A stretch of DNA of 64,000 bases, taken from Sulfurospirillaceae bacterium (GTDB lineage: Bacteria > Campylobacterota > Campylobacteria > Campylobacterales > Sulfurospirillaceae). Both the position numbers and the translations under genes were made by a program. The first letter of the stretch is position 1, and the number at the start of each line of letters is the position of its first letter. This document shows, piece after piece, positions 46,217 to 55,756 of this stretch. Location of the stretch: the NCBI GenBank assembly GCA_028692875.1, contig JAQUWL010000005.1:35131-99130 (forward strand), read 5' to 3'. Under the pieces are notes generated by a model. That model made no database searches. It saw nothing but the letters and a program-made list of their open reading frames with translations, and was not told the DNA's origin.

Positions 46217-46765
46217 TTAATTGGAAAAAAGCAACTCTTTCTTGAGTCGATTTGAAGCATCTACACCCATCAGTTTTTCAACCAAAAAAAGTGCAAATGG
46301 CATAGCTGTCGCTGGACCTTTTGAGGTAATTATATTTTCATCACACACGATATCTTTATCGCTTGTATAACCATCGGCTTGTATTTTTTTCTCAAAAGAC
46401 GGATAACATGTATAGGCGTTACGCAAAACTCCCGCCTCTTTAAGCGCTAAAGGTGCCGCACAAATAGCACCGATATATTTTTTAGATTGAGCAAAGGTGT
46501 TCAGCAATGCCTTAACATCGGCACTTTTAGCCAAATTGGTTGCCCCAGGAAGTCCTCCAGGAAGAACAACCATATCAAAATCATCTGCTTTGATACCTTT
46601 GATATGCGTCTGTGCTTTTATCACAATGCCGTGTGCTCCAACCACATCAAGATTTTCCAATGCCACTAGCTCCACCGCAACACCTGCTCTTTTAAGTATA
46701 TCCGCAATCGTAACCGCCTCTATCTCTTCAAAGCCTACCGCAAGAGGAATAAGAACTTTTGGCAT
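46217..46765 (-). CDS. DJ-1/PfpI family protein
   Basis: 182-residue DJ-1-type protein: GFEEIEAVT (conserved Glu), the VVLPGGLPGATNL loop, and the nucleophile elbow GAICAAP holding the reactive Cys. It likely acts as a deglycase/glyoxalase-like or redox-protective enzyme. In C. jejuni a thiJ homologue lies close to the pheS region; here it precedes efp by 19 bases in transcription-reversed order (efp upstream). Confidence 0.88.
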   Translation of the reverse strand: MPKVLIPLAVGFEEIEAVTIADILKRAGVAVELVALENLDVVGAHGIVIKAQTHIKGIKADDFDMVVLPGGLPGATNLAKSADVKALLNTFAQSKKYIGAICAAPLALKEAGVLRNAYTCYPSFEKKIQADGYTSDKDIVCDENIITSKGPATAMPFALFLVEKLMGVDASNRLKKELLFSN

Positions 46766-46784
46766 CGAAAATCTCCTTAAAAAA

Positions 46785-47348
46785 CTATTTTACTTTTTCT
46801 AAATACTCGCCACGAACAGTGTCTACCTTGATAACATCACCCTCAAGAACATGAAAAGGTACTTGAACAACTGCCCCACTCTCAAGTGTTGCAGGTTTTT
46901 TGCCACCTTGTGAGTCACCCTTAAAATTTGGTGGAGTTTCAACGATTTTAAGCTCAACAAACTGCGGAGCCTCAACACTTATAGGCTTGCCATTGTGATA
47001 AAGCATATCTACATTCATACCATCAATAATCCAATCAGCCGCCTCGCCTACTTGATCATGCGTAAGAGCTATTTGCTCGTATGTTGCACTATCCATAAAC
47101 TGTAAAAACTCGCCATCATCGTATAAAAATTGCATTATTTTGTCTTCAAGATTTGGAGTTTCACACTTGTCTCCTGCGTGAAATGTCTTCTCGATAACTT
47201 TTCCATCCATGAAAGATTTGATTTTGCAACGTACAAACGCCGCACCCTTTCCAGGCTTTACATGTTGGTACTCAACGATTTTATACGGAGTTCCGTTGAT
47301 TTCTATTTTCAACCCTTTTTTGAGATCGCCCATTCCGATAGAGGCCAT
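46785..47348 (-). CDS. efp: Elongation factor P
   Basis: 187 residues, three beta-barrel domains. The modified-lysine loop is [10 protein letters not shown] with Lys34 at the tip, so it would be beta-lysylated if EpmA/EpmB exist. It relieves ribosome stalling at polyproline stretches. It lies 214 bases from a divergent HTH gene across a very AT-rich gap. Confidence 0.95.
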   Translation of the reverse strand: MASIGMGDLKKGLKIEINGTPYKIVEYQHVKPGKGAAFVRCKIKSFMDGKVIEKTFHAGDKCETPNLEDKIMQFLYDDGEFLQFMDSATYEQIALTHDQVGEAADWIIDGMNVDMLYHNGKPISVEAPQFVELKIVETPPNFKGDSQGGKKPATLESGAVVQVPFHVLEGDVIKVDTVRGEYLEKVK

Positions 47349-47417
47349 TATCTGCTCCTGTTTAAATTTGGGAGATTATACCAAAACTAATTTTATAAAC
47401 TTCTTTTTAATATTTTT

Positions 47418-47437
47418 ATATACGTTTTTTCGTATAT
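47418..47437 (+). promoter_or_regulatory. Dyad in AT-rich efp/HTH intergenic region
   Basis: Inverted repeat ATATACG-TTTTTT-CGTATAT in the 214-base gap 47349-47562, otherwise nearly pure A/T with a few GATAAT-like pieces. The ATACG/CGTAT half-sites recur in the operator at 43581-43595. It may be an operator for the HTH gene downstream. Confidence 0.4.
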
Positions 47438-47562
47438 TTTATAAATAATAATTTGTATTTAATTTTATATAATTATCATTATATACATTATAATTCTTAA
47501 AATATAAATTTAATTGTATATTTTATAATTTTTAAACTACATTTAATACAGATTAAATTACA

Positions 47563-47820
47563 ATGACGGCTATGAAAACGAGCGATATCATCAACCTTTT
47601 GCACAATGCCGTAGAAGCTGAAAATCTGGGGAAAAAAATTTCGCAGAAAAAGATGGCTGAAAACATCGGTATTCCAATGAGAACATATCAGGAGTGGCGA
47701 CTGGGAAGTAGCGCACCCATGGCGGTTCCTGTGGTCTTTACAATGTTGGGCGTTTTAAAAGATGAGGATATTGTCAGGCTAGTGAGAAAAATAAACAATC
47801 AAGCGAAGGATGCCTTATGA
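47563..47820 (+). CDS. Small XRE-like HTH protein
   Basis: 85 residues with a Cro/phage-repressor-like HTH (KKISQKKMAENIGIPMRTYQEWRLGS), followed by hydrophobic helices. A second possible start is ATG 47572. Neither start has a clear ribosome site. It is translationally coupled (ATGA) to a 55-residue gene. Likely a DNA-binding regulator; target unknown. Confidence 0.65.
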   Translation: MTAMKTSDIINLLHNAVEAENLGKKISQKKMAENIGIPMRTYQEWRLGSSAPMAVPVVFTMLGVLKDEDIVRLVRKINNQAKDAL

Positions 47821-47984
47821 CAAACCTTTCCGTTGCAGAAAAACAAGCACTTGAAGAAGTTTTTATCTGTCTGCAAGACAGTAGCTACAGAAGAAAGGAG
47901 ATGCTCAATAAACGCTTGATGTTTTACAAACTTATGAAACTCTATGTTCAAACAAAGAGGATGTTTCCTATCTTAAAAAGATAG
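47817..47984 (+). CDS. 55-residue basic protein coupled to the HTH gene
   Basis: It starts in the overlapping ATGA of the HTH stop and reads MTNLSVAEKQALEEVF...MFPILKR: helical, Lys/Arg-rich C-terminal half, no membrane span. Tight coupling and a terminator that includes its stop codon support a real gene. Unrecognised; it may be a partner or antagonist of the HTH protein. Confidence 0.5.
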   Translation: MTNLSVAEKQALEEVFICLQDSSYRRKEMLNKRLMFYKLMKLYVQTKRMFPILKR

Positions 47985-47991
47985 TTTTTTT
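47968..47991 (+). terminator. Rho-independent terminator ending the HTH/55-residue operon
   Basis: Stem CTATCTT / AAGATAG with loop AAA, followed by seven T. The stop TAG of the small gene forms the end of the stem. The convergent RND gene stops at 47990. Confidence 0.7.
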
Positions 47992-50900
47992 AGGACGCTT
48001 TACGCATTTTTCTCCAAAATAGAAGTGGCACTACAAAGAGTGTCATTGCTGTTGATACAGCAACTCCAAAAATCAACGAAATCGCCAAACCCTGCCATAC
48101 AGGGTCGGCCACGATGACAAACGAAGCCAAAATAATAGCCAGAGCAGTTAACAAAATCGGTCTAAAACGAGTTGCTCCGCCCTCTATGACCGCCTCCTCA
48201 ATGGAAGCTCCCTCTTCGCATCTGCTCTTCATAAAATCCACCAGTAAAAGAGAGTTTCGCACTACAATCCCAGCCAGTGCAATAAATCCTATCATACTTG
48301 TAGCACTAAAATAAGTCGGCGTAAATATATCAAACAAGGCGTGTCCAAAAAGCACACCTATAAATGTCAAAGGAACAGCTGAGGCAACGATGCCAGGAAG
48401 TGAAAAAGAGCCATAATAGGCTATCAAAAGAAGGTAGATAAGAATAAGAGCCACACCAAATGCACCACCCAAATCCCTAAAAACATCAAAAGTTAATTCC
48501 CACTCTCCACCCCAAACAAGGTCATATTTTTGGCTATTTTGCACATCAACCAGAGTAAGATTTAGACGAGGATTTCCATCATACAAAACATTAAACCCTT
48601 CGATATGATTGCTCTTTAGGTCACCAAAAAGATCAAGCAAAGCATACAAAGAACCTCTGCCATCCATCTCAGAAGTAACCTCAACTAGCTCCTTTATATC
48701 CTTACTAATACGAGAAGGCGATGCATTTTTTGGTCGCATCATAACCAGTTCACTTAAGGCTATCTGCTTTGAGTCTTTGGCTGAGACAACAAATATCTGC
48801 TCAAGTTTTTGCAATGTGCCTTTTTTTGATGGTTCAAGCTGCATAAAGATATTGATCTGCTCTTTTGCTTTATTGTCGTGCACTTTAGAAATAATAACTC
48901 CATCAAATGCTATTTTCAAGGCACTCACGACCTGCGATACTCCAACTCCGCTCAATGCCATCTTTGACAAATCTGGAACTATTTCATACTCAATACTCAT
49001 ATCTTCGCTTGAAGTATCCACATCCACTACACCATCAATACTCTTAAACTTATTTTCAAGCAAGCGAGCTATCTTCTCTCTGCCCATAACATCCCCACCA
49101 TAAATCTCAGCAACAACCGTTGCTTTAACAGGAGGACCAGGAGGGTCTTCAACAAGTTTAATATTGGCATTATTATTAATCGAACAGGACTGAACAAGCG
49201 GACGCAAACGGCTAACAAGTTGGGCTGAGCTCTCTTTTCGTTTTTGAAAATCTTTAAGATTTACACGCACTTCGCCAACATTGTCGCCCTTTTTTATAGA
49301 AGATCCTCTTAAAAGTCCATTAAAATCAACAACTCCGCCCAATCCCGCAAAAAGTTCATAATCACTAATCTCGGCCTCTTTTGAAAGATGTCCACCTATG
49401 CACTCTAACACCTTTTCTGTTGCATCCAAAGAGCTATTTTGTGGCAAATCGACTGTTATATTAAAAGTGTTTTTATTTGCCCCTGGGAGCATTTTAAATT
49501 TAACAGCTTCAAATATTGGCAGAGAAAGCGAGAGTACAAAAAGAGCCAAAACAACTCCAAAAAAAAGATACCGCTTAGAGCGAAAATGCAACATTGGTTT
49601 TAATATAGCCTCGTAAGTACGATATGTCTTAGACTCTTTTGGATTTGTTTCTTCACTCTTTACATGTAAAGGTAAAAAACGATACGCCGCCCAAGGAGTA
49701 AATATATAAGCTATCATCAAAGAGGCGATCATCGAAACAGGAACATTAAACGGAATCGGTGCCATATAAGGACCCATCATTCCTGTTACAAAAAACATAG
49801 GCAAAAAAGCGAAAATAACAGCAAAAGTAGCGATATTTGTAGAGCCACCTATCTCATTGGTGGCAAAAACAATCGCCTCTTTTTTACCTAGTTTCCCTAG
49901 CCCAAAATGACGATGGATATTTTCAACAACCACGATGGCATCATCTACCAATAAACCCAAAGCCAAAATTAGAGCAAAAAGCGTGATGCGATTTATCGTC
50001 TGGTCTGCCCCCATGCCAATAAAAAGAGTTACCCCCAAAATCAACGGTATCGCCATGGAGACGATTAACGATTCTCTCCATCCGAGCATAAACATCAAAA
50101 GAGCTACGATAATAGCAACCGAGATGGCAAGATGAAAAATCAACTCATTTACCGCCTCGTTGGCTTTATGTCCATCATTGCGTGTCACAATCATGTCGAC
50201 ACCCAAAGGAAGCGTCTGCTTGATGGTTTCTATTTTTTTCAAAACATCATTTGCTACAAAAACCGCATTTGAGCCACGTTTTTTAGCAACATAAACGCTT
50301 ACTTGATGCAATTTTTCTCCAACCTTATAGTGTGCATCTTGCGTATTTGCTTTGCCCAGATACGCATAGGTTTCATGCCTATTTTGAACATCAACTCCAT
50401 CTTCAATGCGAGCCACATCACGAAGATAGACAACTTTGTTTGAGTGCGTTGCAATAATAAGATTTTGAAGCGAAGAGATCGAGTCAATAGGACTTTGAAG
50501 TCGTAATTCAATAGCACTTTTTTGCCCTTGAGGCTCGCCTAGCGATTGGGCTATATTTGTAGCATTCAATGCGTTTTGCACATCTTGAGTTGAAAGCGAA
50601 AAAGAGGATAGTTTCATAGGGTCTAAAAATATGTTGTACTGCTTTTTATGTCCACCCAAAATGCCTACAACTGAGACGTTTGGCACACTTGAAAGGGGGC
50701 TAAGCATATTTTGCGCAACCTGATATAGCTTGGCATCATCATACTGCTTACTTGCAAGAGCAAATGTAACAATGGGCACCTCATCAATATCAATAGGCTT
50801 AAAAAGTGGGCTTGAGACGCCCTGAGGCAAAGAATCCATATTTTGCATAACTCTATCATAGAGCTTCAAATAAGAGTCTTCTTTATTTTCGCCAATCTTA

Positions 50901-51205
50901 AAACGCACGCTAACAACTGCCATATCATCACTTGCAAAACCATACACATGATCCACACCTGTCATTTCATTGAGCTTTCTAGACAATGGCTCAACGATGA
51001 TATTTTGAATCTCCCCAGCGTTTGCTCCAGCATATTGGACGATAATATTTGCAGAAGGAACATTTATTTGGGGATTTTCTTCCCGTGGCGTAAAAATAAC
51101 AGCGATAATTCCAAAAAGAAAAATCGCCAAAGCAATCAGCGGAGTTATTGGATTTTGGATAAACTTTTGAGCCAATTTTCCAGCGATATTCAAATCCGTA
51201 TTCAT
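47990..51205 (-). CDS. RND efflux pump permease, second system
   Basis: 1071-residue AcrB/MdtBC-superfamily permease with the proton-relay motif LGLLVDDAIVVVENIHRHF, IPLILGVTLFIGMG and VVRNSLLLVDFMKSRCEEG. It differs clearly from the CmeB-like protein in this window (loop sequences unrelated). It overlaps the adaptor gene by 4 bases (ATGA). No outer-membrane channel gene follows, so it may borrow the CmeC-like channel. Substrate not predictable. Confidence 0.85.
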   Translation of the reverse strand: MNTDLNIAGKLAQKFIQNPITPLIALAIFLFGIIAVIFTPREENPQINVPSANIIVQYAGANAGEIQNIIVEPLSRKLNEMTGVDHVYGFASDDMAVVSVRFKIGENKEDSYLKLYDRVMQNMDSLPQGVSSPLFKPIDIDEVPIVTFALASKQYDDAKLYQVAQNMLSPLSSVPNVSVVGILGGHKKQYNIFLDPMKLSSFSLSTQDVQNALNATNIAQSLGEPQGQKSAIELRLQSPIDSISSLQNLIIATHSNKVVYLRDVARIEDGVDVQNRHETYAYLGKANTQDAHYKVGEKLHQVSVYVAKKRGSNAVFVANDVLKKIETIKQTLPLGVDMIVTRNDGHKANEAVNELIFHLAISVAIIVALLMFMLGWRESLIVSMAIPLILGVTLFIGMGADQTINRITLFALILALGLLVDDAIVVVENIHRHFGLGKLGKKEAIVFATNEIGGSTNIATFAVIFAFLPMFFVTGMMGPYMAPIPFNVPVSMIASLMIAYIFTPWAAYRFLPLHVKSEETNPKESKTYRTYEAILKPMLHFRSKRYLFFGVVLALFVLSLSLPIFEAVKFKMLPGANKNTFNITVDLPQNSSLDATEKVLECIGGHLSKEAEISDYELFAGLGGVVDFNGLLRGSSIKKGDNVGEVRVNLKDFQKRKESSAQLVSRLRPLVQSCSINNNANIKLVEDPPGPPVKATVVAEIYGGDVMGREKIARLLENKFKSIDGVVDVDTSSEDMSIEYEIVPDLSKMALSGVGVSQVVSALKIAFDGVIISKVHDNKAKEQINIFMQLEPSKKGTLQKLEQIFVVSAKDSKQIALSELVMMRPKNASPSRISKDIKELVEVTSEMDGRGSLYALLDLFGDLKSNHIEGFNVLYDGNPRLNLTLVDVQNSQKYDLVWGGEWELTFDVFRDLGGAFGVALILIYLLLIAYYGSFSLPGIVASAVPLTFIGVLFGHALFDIFTPTYFSATSMIGFIALAGIVVRNSLLLVDFMKSRCEEGASIEEAVIEGGATRFRPILLTALAIILASFVIVADPVWQGLAISLIFGVAVSTAMTLFVVPLLFWRKMRKAS

Positions 51206-52326
51206 AAACTCATTCCGTCTTCATAGTCATATTTCGGATAAAGAACAACTTGAGCTTTTTCATTCAATCCTTCAATGGCTACAAAATCACTCTCCATCTT
51301 CTTGACATCAACTGGAACAAATTTTAATTTTTTATCTTCAACACAAAAAACACCTGTCATCCCTCCTCTTACATGTAGGGCTGAGGTTGGTATACTTAAA
51401 TACTTTTCAGAAGATAAGATGGTAATAATTTTTACATACATACCAGGAAAAAGTCCGCTTGATTCAATAGAAAACTTAACCTTATAAGTATGAGTTACAG
51501 GATCGGCCCTAGGCACCAAATGTATCGCTTTTGCATCTTTTATTTGATTTGTGCTGGAAATCTCTACATGTACGTTTGGATTGCGCTTCAATGAGGCAAA
51601 ACTCTCTTGGTCAAAAAAGGCTTCAACCATCAACTCTTTAACATTTGAAACGCTCAATATCTTTTCGCCTTGAGAGACAACTTGAGATTCATTGGCATAT
51701 TTTGACGTCACAACGCCATCTATCTCAGCTTTGATTCGAGAATATTTCATCTCATTTTGATTTATGGCAAGGTTTGAACTTTGGATATTTTGAGAAAATT
51801 TTGCCCTTTGAAACTCTTGTTCTTTGATGGTTAGATTTTGCTTATAGGACTCATACTCTTTTTGCTTAACCTCTTTGTCTAAAACTTGCTTTTCATAATC
51901 CCTTTGCGAAATCACGCCACTTTTAAAAAGCTCATTATATCTTTCAAAATCACGAAGAGCATCTTCATATAAACGCTTTTTAATCTCCAATGAATTTTTT
52001 GACTCTTCTATCATCGTCTTTGCACTATCAACAAAAATCCTAGATGAATGCAGGGCGTTTTTGGCATTTTCTATCGCTTCTTGCGAGGCAACAGTGTCTA
52101 TCTCAGCAAGCATATCCCCTTTTTTAACCACACTTCCCTCATCAACGTACATGCGAGTTATGAGTCCTGATTTTTTTGCAACAACCTCCTGCGTAATTGG
52201 TGCATAAACAACACCGCTTCTAACGCTTTTGGTTTCAATCAATTCATATCTAGGATTTACGGTTTGCACCGAAGTAGCATACACAAAGGAACAAAGAGAG
52301 ATTAGAGCAAAAAGTATATTTTTCAT
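51202..52326 (-). CDS. RND periplasmic adaptor, second system
   Basis: 374-residue membrane-fusion protein with a signal peptide (MKNILFALISLCSFVYA), lipoyl halves (GLITRMYVDEGSVVKKGDMLAEID and KAEIDGVVTSKYANESQVVSQGE) around a long coiled coil (about 85-190), a beta-barrel (FFDQESFASL) and a membrane-proximal domain. It pairs with the permease encoded next. Confidence 0.85.
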   Translation of the reverse strand: MKNILFALISLCSFVYATSVQTVNPRYELIETKSVRSGVVYAPITQEVVAKKSGLITRMYVDEGSVVKKGDMLAEIDTVASQEAIENAKNALHSSRIFVDSAKTMIEESKNSLEIKKRLYEDALRDFERYNELFKSGVISQRDYEKQVLDKEVKQKEYESYKQNLTIKEQEFQRAKFSQNIQSSNLAINQNEMKYSRIKAEIDGVVTSKYANESQVVSQGEKILSVSNVKELMVEAFFDQESFASLKRNPNVHVEISSTNQIKDAKAIHLVPRADPVTHTYKVKFSIESSGLFPGMYVKIITILSSEKYLSIPTSALHVRGGMTGVFCVEDKKLKFVPVDVKKMESDFVAIEGLNEKAQVVLYPKYDYEDGMSL

Positions 52327-52350
52327 TAAAACAACATCCTAAAATTATTT

Positions 52351-52370
52351 AACTAGTTGTCTATTTTATA
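52351..52370 (-). promoter_or_regulatory. Likely promoter and small palindrome of the second RND operon
   Basis: Minus-strand -10 TATAAA (52370-52365) with the palindrome AACTAGTT (52351-52358) just downstream, about where transcription would start. No regulator gene is adjacent. The rest of 52327-52493 holds only the terminator of the next gene. Confidence 0.35.
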
Positions 52371-52466
52371 GCAAGGCGGATTAAGATTGTATTATTTAAA
52401 ATATCTATATATTTCAAGAAAAGAAACAGTTTGTTTTATAATATATTATAATAATTAAAAATAGTT

Positions 52467-52485
52467 CCCCGTTTTAACGACGGGG
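52467..52485 (-). terminator. Terminator after the membrane protein gene
   Basis: Stem CCCCGT / ACGGGG with a seven-base loop, downstream of the stop at 52494. A T5 run follows five bases later on the minus strand. Confidence 0.55.
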
Positions 52486-52493
52486 AGTATACT

Positions 52494-53675
52494 CTATTTT
52501 AAAATCAATTTTTTTATCAAAAGAAGGTATATTTTTATCGTTGCCATTTGTACTAAAACAAAAGGGGTTAAAACAATAAAATATCCCAAAGAAAAAATCT
52601 CAAAAACATTGTTATACAACAATCCAAAAGTAATAAAAAACATACCAAATACAAAAAACGCCACTCCAGGGCAGATAATAGCCAATGCGCTTTTGCTTTT
52701 CGTCTCTCCATAAATGTATTGATTAAAGTAGTCAATACTCTTCATGATGGCATATCCGCAGATACCTATAAGCAGCTGAAAAGAAACGATGGCTGAAGTT
52801 AATATAAACAACATTGATGGTGAGGGTTGTTGCTGAAAATTGTGAACAAGTCCAAAACTAATCCTCACTAGCGCAATGCCCAAAAGGGTAAAAATAGGAA
52901 TAAAAACCCACAGCGTCACAGAAGACTCTTTGTCAATGCCGTATTTCAAAATTGATTTAAAACCTAAAATCATATTGATAAACATCAATACAACCGAGAC
53001 AATTCCAAAAAAGATTGAAAAAAAGAGTGCAAATGCCGACATTGAAACACATTGACTCATAGCACCAGGGGCAGCCAAGCCAACAGAAACCATTGCAAAT
53101 GCAAAGGTCGCAATCTGTTGCGAAAAACTGCTGTTTTTACTAAAATCAAAATCGCCTTTAGTAAAAAGCCTTATAAGATATCTACCATAAATACGAAGTG
53201 CATAAGCCCCAATGAGCAAAAAAGCTAAAGTAGCAAATGGAAATAGATACTCGACATATTCCCACAAACGGGGCACAAAAGTTGCTCCTAAAACAAAACA
53301 AACATTGACGCTCATCGCCAAAGTCAATGGTATTGCCATCAAGGAAACCTCCTCGTTTGTAGCCTTAAGCTTCGCACAAAGTTCACTTTGCCTAAAAAGT
53401 GCTAATTCCTTAAAGTTCCAAATCAAAAGCCTAAAATGCAAAAAGGTAAAAAACAGCACCCCCAAAAGTGCAACACTAACCAAGACAGAGTAGATAGAGC
53501 CTTCAAACAACAATGGAGCTATAAACTCATAAGTTGCCAATGGTACCTTTGGATGCTCAATCATAAACATCAAATACATGTAAATAGAGACTGCCAAGCC
53601 TCCACCTCCAAGGGACGCTAAAAAATAGACAGGAGAGTATGCCTCTCCCATATTTGTTTTAAAATTCACGCACAC
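52494..53675 (-). CDS. Multispan membrane protein, possibly TsoY/TehA-like
   Basis: 393 residues with about ten hydrophobic helices and few soluble loops. It opens GEAYSPVYFLASLGGGGLAVSIYMYLMF. The architecture resembles the tellurite-resistance/dicarboxylate (TDT) fold. I have a weak recollection of a Campylobacterota family called TsoY with this N terminus, in which some members carry selenocysteine. No catalytic motif is visible. It follows serA by 15 bases and may be co-transcribed with it. Function unknown. Confidence 0.5.
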   Translation of the reverse strand: MCVNFKTNMGEAYSPVYFLASLGGGGLAVSIYMYLMFMIEHPKVPLATYEFIAPLLFEGSIYSVLVSVALLGVLFFTFLHFRLLIWNFKELALFRQSELCAKLKATNEEVSLMAIPLTLAMSVNVCFVLGATFVPRLWEYVEYLFPFATLAFLLIGAYALRIYGRYLIRLFTKGDFDFSKNSSFSQQIATFAFAMVSVGLAAPGAMSQCVSMSAFALFFSIFFGIVSVVLMFINMILGFKSILKYGIDKESSVTLWVFIPIFTLLGIALVRISFGLVHNFQQQPSPSMLFILTSAIVSFQLLIGICGYAIMKSIDYFNQYIYGETKSKSALAIICPGVAFFVFGMFFITFGLLYNNVFEIFSLGYFIVLTPFVLVQMATIKIYLLLIKKLILK

Positions 53676-53690
53676 TCCTATAAATTTTAA

Positions 53691-55277
53691 TTACAACACA
53701 GCATATTCAGCCCAGACACATGTTTCCAAAGCATTGAGTTCAGTAATAATTTTCTTGTCAATATCTGTATCTACCAAAATGACAGCCATTGCATAGCCAT
53801 GATTTCCTCGACCTAACCTAAAATCCGAAATATTAATTTGCGATTTTGCAAGAATAGTAGTAATGCTTGCAATAACCCCTGGAACATCTGAGTTCTTGAA
53901 GATAATCATTTTGCCTTTAGGCTTAAAGTCAAATCTAAATCCGTTAATTCCAACGATTCTTTGCTCATCTTCTCCAAAAACGGTTCCACTCACACTGGTT
54001 ACATTTTTTTCTGTTGTAATATTGATAGTAACTCTATTTTTATATGCACTTGCGGTATTTACCATATCAAATTTTGTCTCAATTTTCTTCTCTTTTGCCA
54101 CAAATTCTGCATTGACATAGTTTATTTTTTCGCCCAAAGACTCCTTGAGTGAGCCAACCACAGCAAATGTCAATAGCGTTTTAGCGTGTTTACTGATTTC
54201 GCCTTCAGCTTCGATTCTGATTGACTTGATAGATGATTTATTGATTTGTGCCGCCAAGAAGCCCATCTTCTGAACTAACTCCAAATATGGCTCGAGATAT
54301 TGTGGTAGTTCCTCAGCCTTAATAGGCAGATTTAATGCGTTAGGATAGCTCACACCCCTTGCTGCACTGATGGCCTGCTCTGCTGCACTGATAGCTATTT
54401 TTTCTTGGGATTCCAAAGTATTCGCACCCAAATGGGGCGTAACGCAAATGTTTTCCAAATCCAACAAAGGATGATCTGTTGCTGGCTCATAAGAGAAAAC
54501 ATCAATGCCAGCAAATGCTATCTTTCCACTTTTAATACTATCATAAAGTGCTTTTTCATTATAGAGTCCGCCTCTGGCACAGTTTACAAGTCTCACTCCA
54601 TCTTTCATTTTAGCTATCTCATCATATGAGATCATATTGCTTGTCTCTTTATTTTTAGGAGTATGTATAGTTATAAAATCACAAGCCAAAATATCATCAA
54701 AATTTTCCGCATAGGTCATTCCCAAATCTGTTACCTTTGAAGATGGCACATAAGGATCATATGCTACGATTTCCATCCCGAAAGATTTGGCTCGAATTGC
54801 CACTCTGCTACCGATATTACCAAATCCAATAACACCTAATTTTTTGTCGCAAAGCTCTACTCCATACCACTTCTCTCTGTTCCAAATTCTTTCATTTTTA
54901 AGATGATTGTTAGCATTTGTAAAACTTCTTGCCGTTCCAAGCAGATGGGCTAGTGTAAGCTCGACCGCAGCTATTGTGTTCGCCGTTGGAACATTCATGG
55001 CAATAATACCCCTTCTGCTACAACCCTCTTGGTCAACATTGTCTACTCCAACACCGGCTCTTACAACAGCTTTTAGGTTTTTTGCGGCATTTAAAAACTT
55101 CTCGTCAACATCGGTAGAACTTCTCGTTATTACAACATCACAATCACCGATAACTTTCAAAAGCTCATCTTTCGGCAAAGAGACTGCGTCAATTACTTCA
55201 ATATCTTTTTCTGCACAAAGAAGCTCAAATCCTCTTTGATGAATAGCATCACATACAACAATTTTCTTCTTTTTCAT
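53691..55277 (-). CDS. serA: D-3-phosphoglycerate dehydrogenase
   Basis: 528 residues from ATG 55277, chosen because it overlaps the upstream stop (ATGA) and has GAGG seven bases before; ATG 55283 is too close to that site. First step of serine synthesis. NAD-binding GFGNIGSRVAIRA, catalytic NCARGG (Arg), E in AGIDVFSYEP, and His in VTPHLGANT. An allosteric substrate-binding domain and a C-terminal ACT domain follow (about 455-528), as in the long type 1 enzyme. Confidence 0.95.
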   Translation of the reverse strand: MKKKKIVVCDAIHQRGFELLCAEKDIEVIDAVSLPKDELLKVIGDCDVVITRSSTDVDEKFLNAAKNLKAVVRAGVGVDNVDQEGCSRRGIIAMNVPTANTIAAVELTLAHLLGTARSFTNANNHLKNERIWNREKWYGVELCDKKLGVIGFGNIGSRVAIRAKSFGMEIVAYDPYVPSSKVTDLGMTYAENFDDILACDFITIHTPKNKETSNMISYDEIAKMKDGVRLVNCARGGLYNEKALYDSIKSGKIAFAGIDVFSYEPATDHPLLDLENICVTPHLGANTLESQEKIAISAAEQAISAARGVSYPNALNLPIKAEELPQYLEPYLELVQKMGFLAAQINKSSIKSIRIEAEGEISKHAKTLLTFAVVGSLKESLGEKINYVNAEFVAKEKKIETKFDMVNTASAYKNRVTINITTEKNVTSVSGTVFGEDEQRIVGINGFRFDFKPKGKMIIFKNSDVPGVIASITTILAKSQINISDFRLGRGNHGYAMAVILVDTDIDKKIITELNALETCVWAEYAVL

Positions 55278-55753
55278 AACCATACCTCAATAATTTTTGA
55301 TTTAATATCATACTTCTCAAGCTCAACCACTATCTTTTTTAAAACAGTATCTGATTTGTCGCTGAGATAAATCATCGGAGCCTTCTGCTCCTTGACAATA
55401 ACATAAGGCAAATCAAACGTTGATAGAGTCTGCACGATACAAAAAAGCGAATAGGTATCAGCTTTATCTATAACGAGTTTGTAGGATTTTATTTTTCTTG
55501 AGATGCTCTCTCTCAAATCAATCTGCATAAATAGTTCATTTACGGGAAACGAAAACTCCTTGTTGTCTTTTTGAGCCAACTCTTTGACCCACATTGCATC
55601 TTCTGGAGCTTTTTTTATTGTTTTTTTTGAAGGCGAAAGATATTCGGTAAATTCTACTCTTGGTTCGTCAGATTGGTTTAAAAGTTTATAAAACAAAACC
55701 AAAATCCCGACAAAAATAATCGTAAAAAAAGTACCGAGTATCTTCGTTTGCAT
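55274..55753 (-). CDS. Membrane-anchored hypothetical protein between rpsA and serA
   Basis: 159 residues: one N-terminal membrane helix (ILGTFFTIIFVGILVLFY), a linker, then a soluble domain outside the membrane. No known motif. A gene of similar size and position lies between rpsA and serA in C. jejuni, so it is conserved in the phylum. It lies 3 bases from rpsA and is coupled to serA by ATGA. Confidence 0.7.
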   Translation of the reverse strand: MQTKILGTFFTIIFVGILVLFYKLLNQSDEPRVEFTEYLSPSKKTIKKAPEDAMWVKELAQKDNKEFSFPVNELFMQIDLRESISRKIKSYKLVIDKADTYSLFCIVQTLSTFDLPYVIVKEQKAPMIYLSDKSDTVLKKIVVELEKYDIKSKIIEVWL

Positions 55754-55756
55754 TGA

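Noticed and set aside
47440..47562. Fur-box-like ATAATGATAAT on the minus strand
   Set aside because: Only one half-site fits; in sequence this AT-rich such a match is expected by chance.
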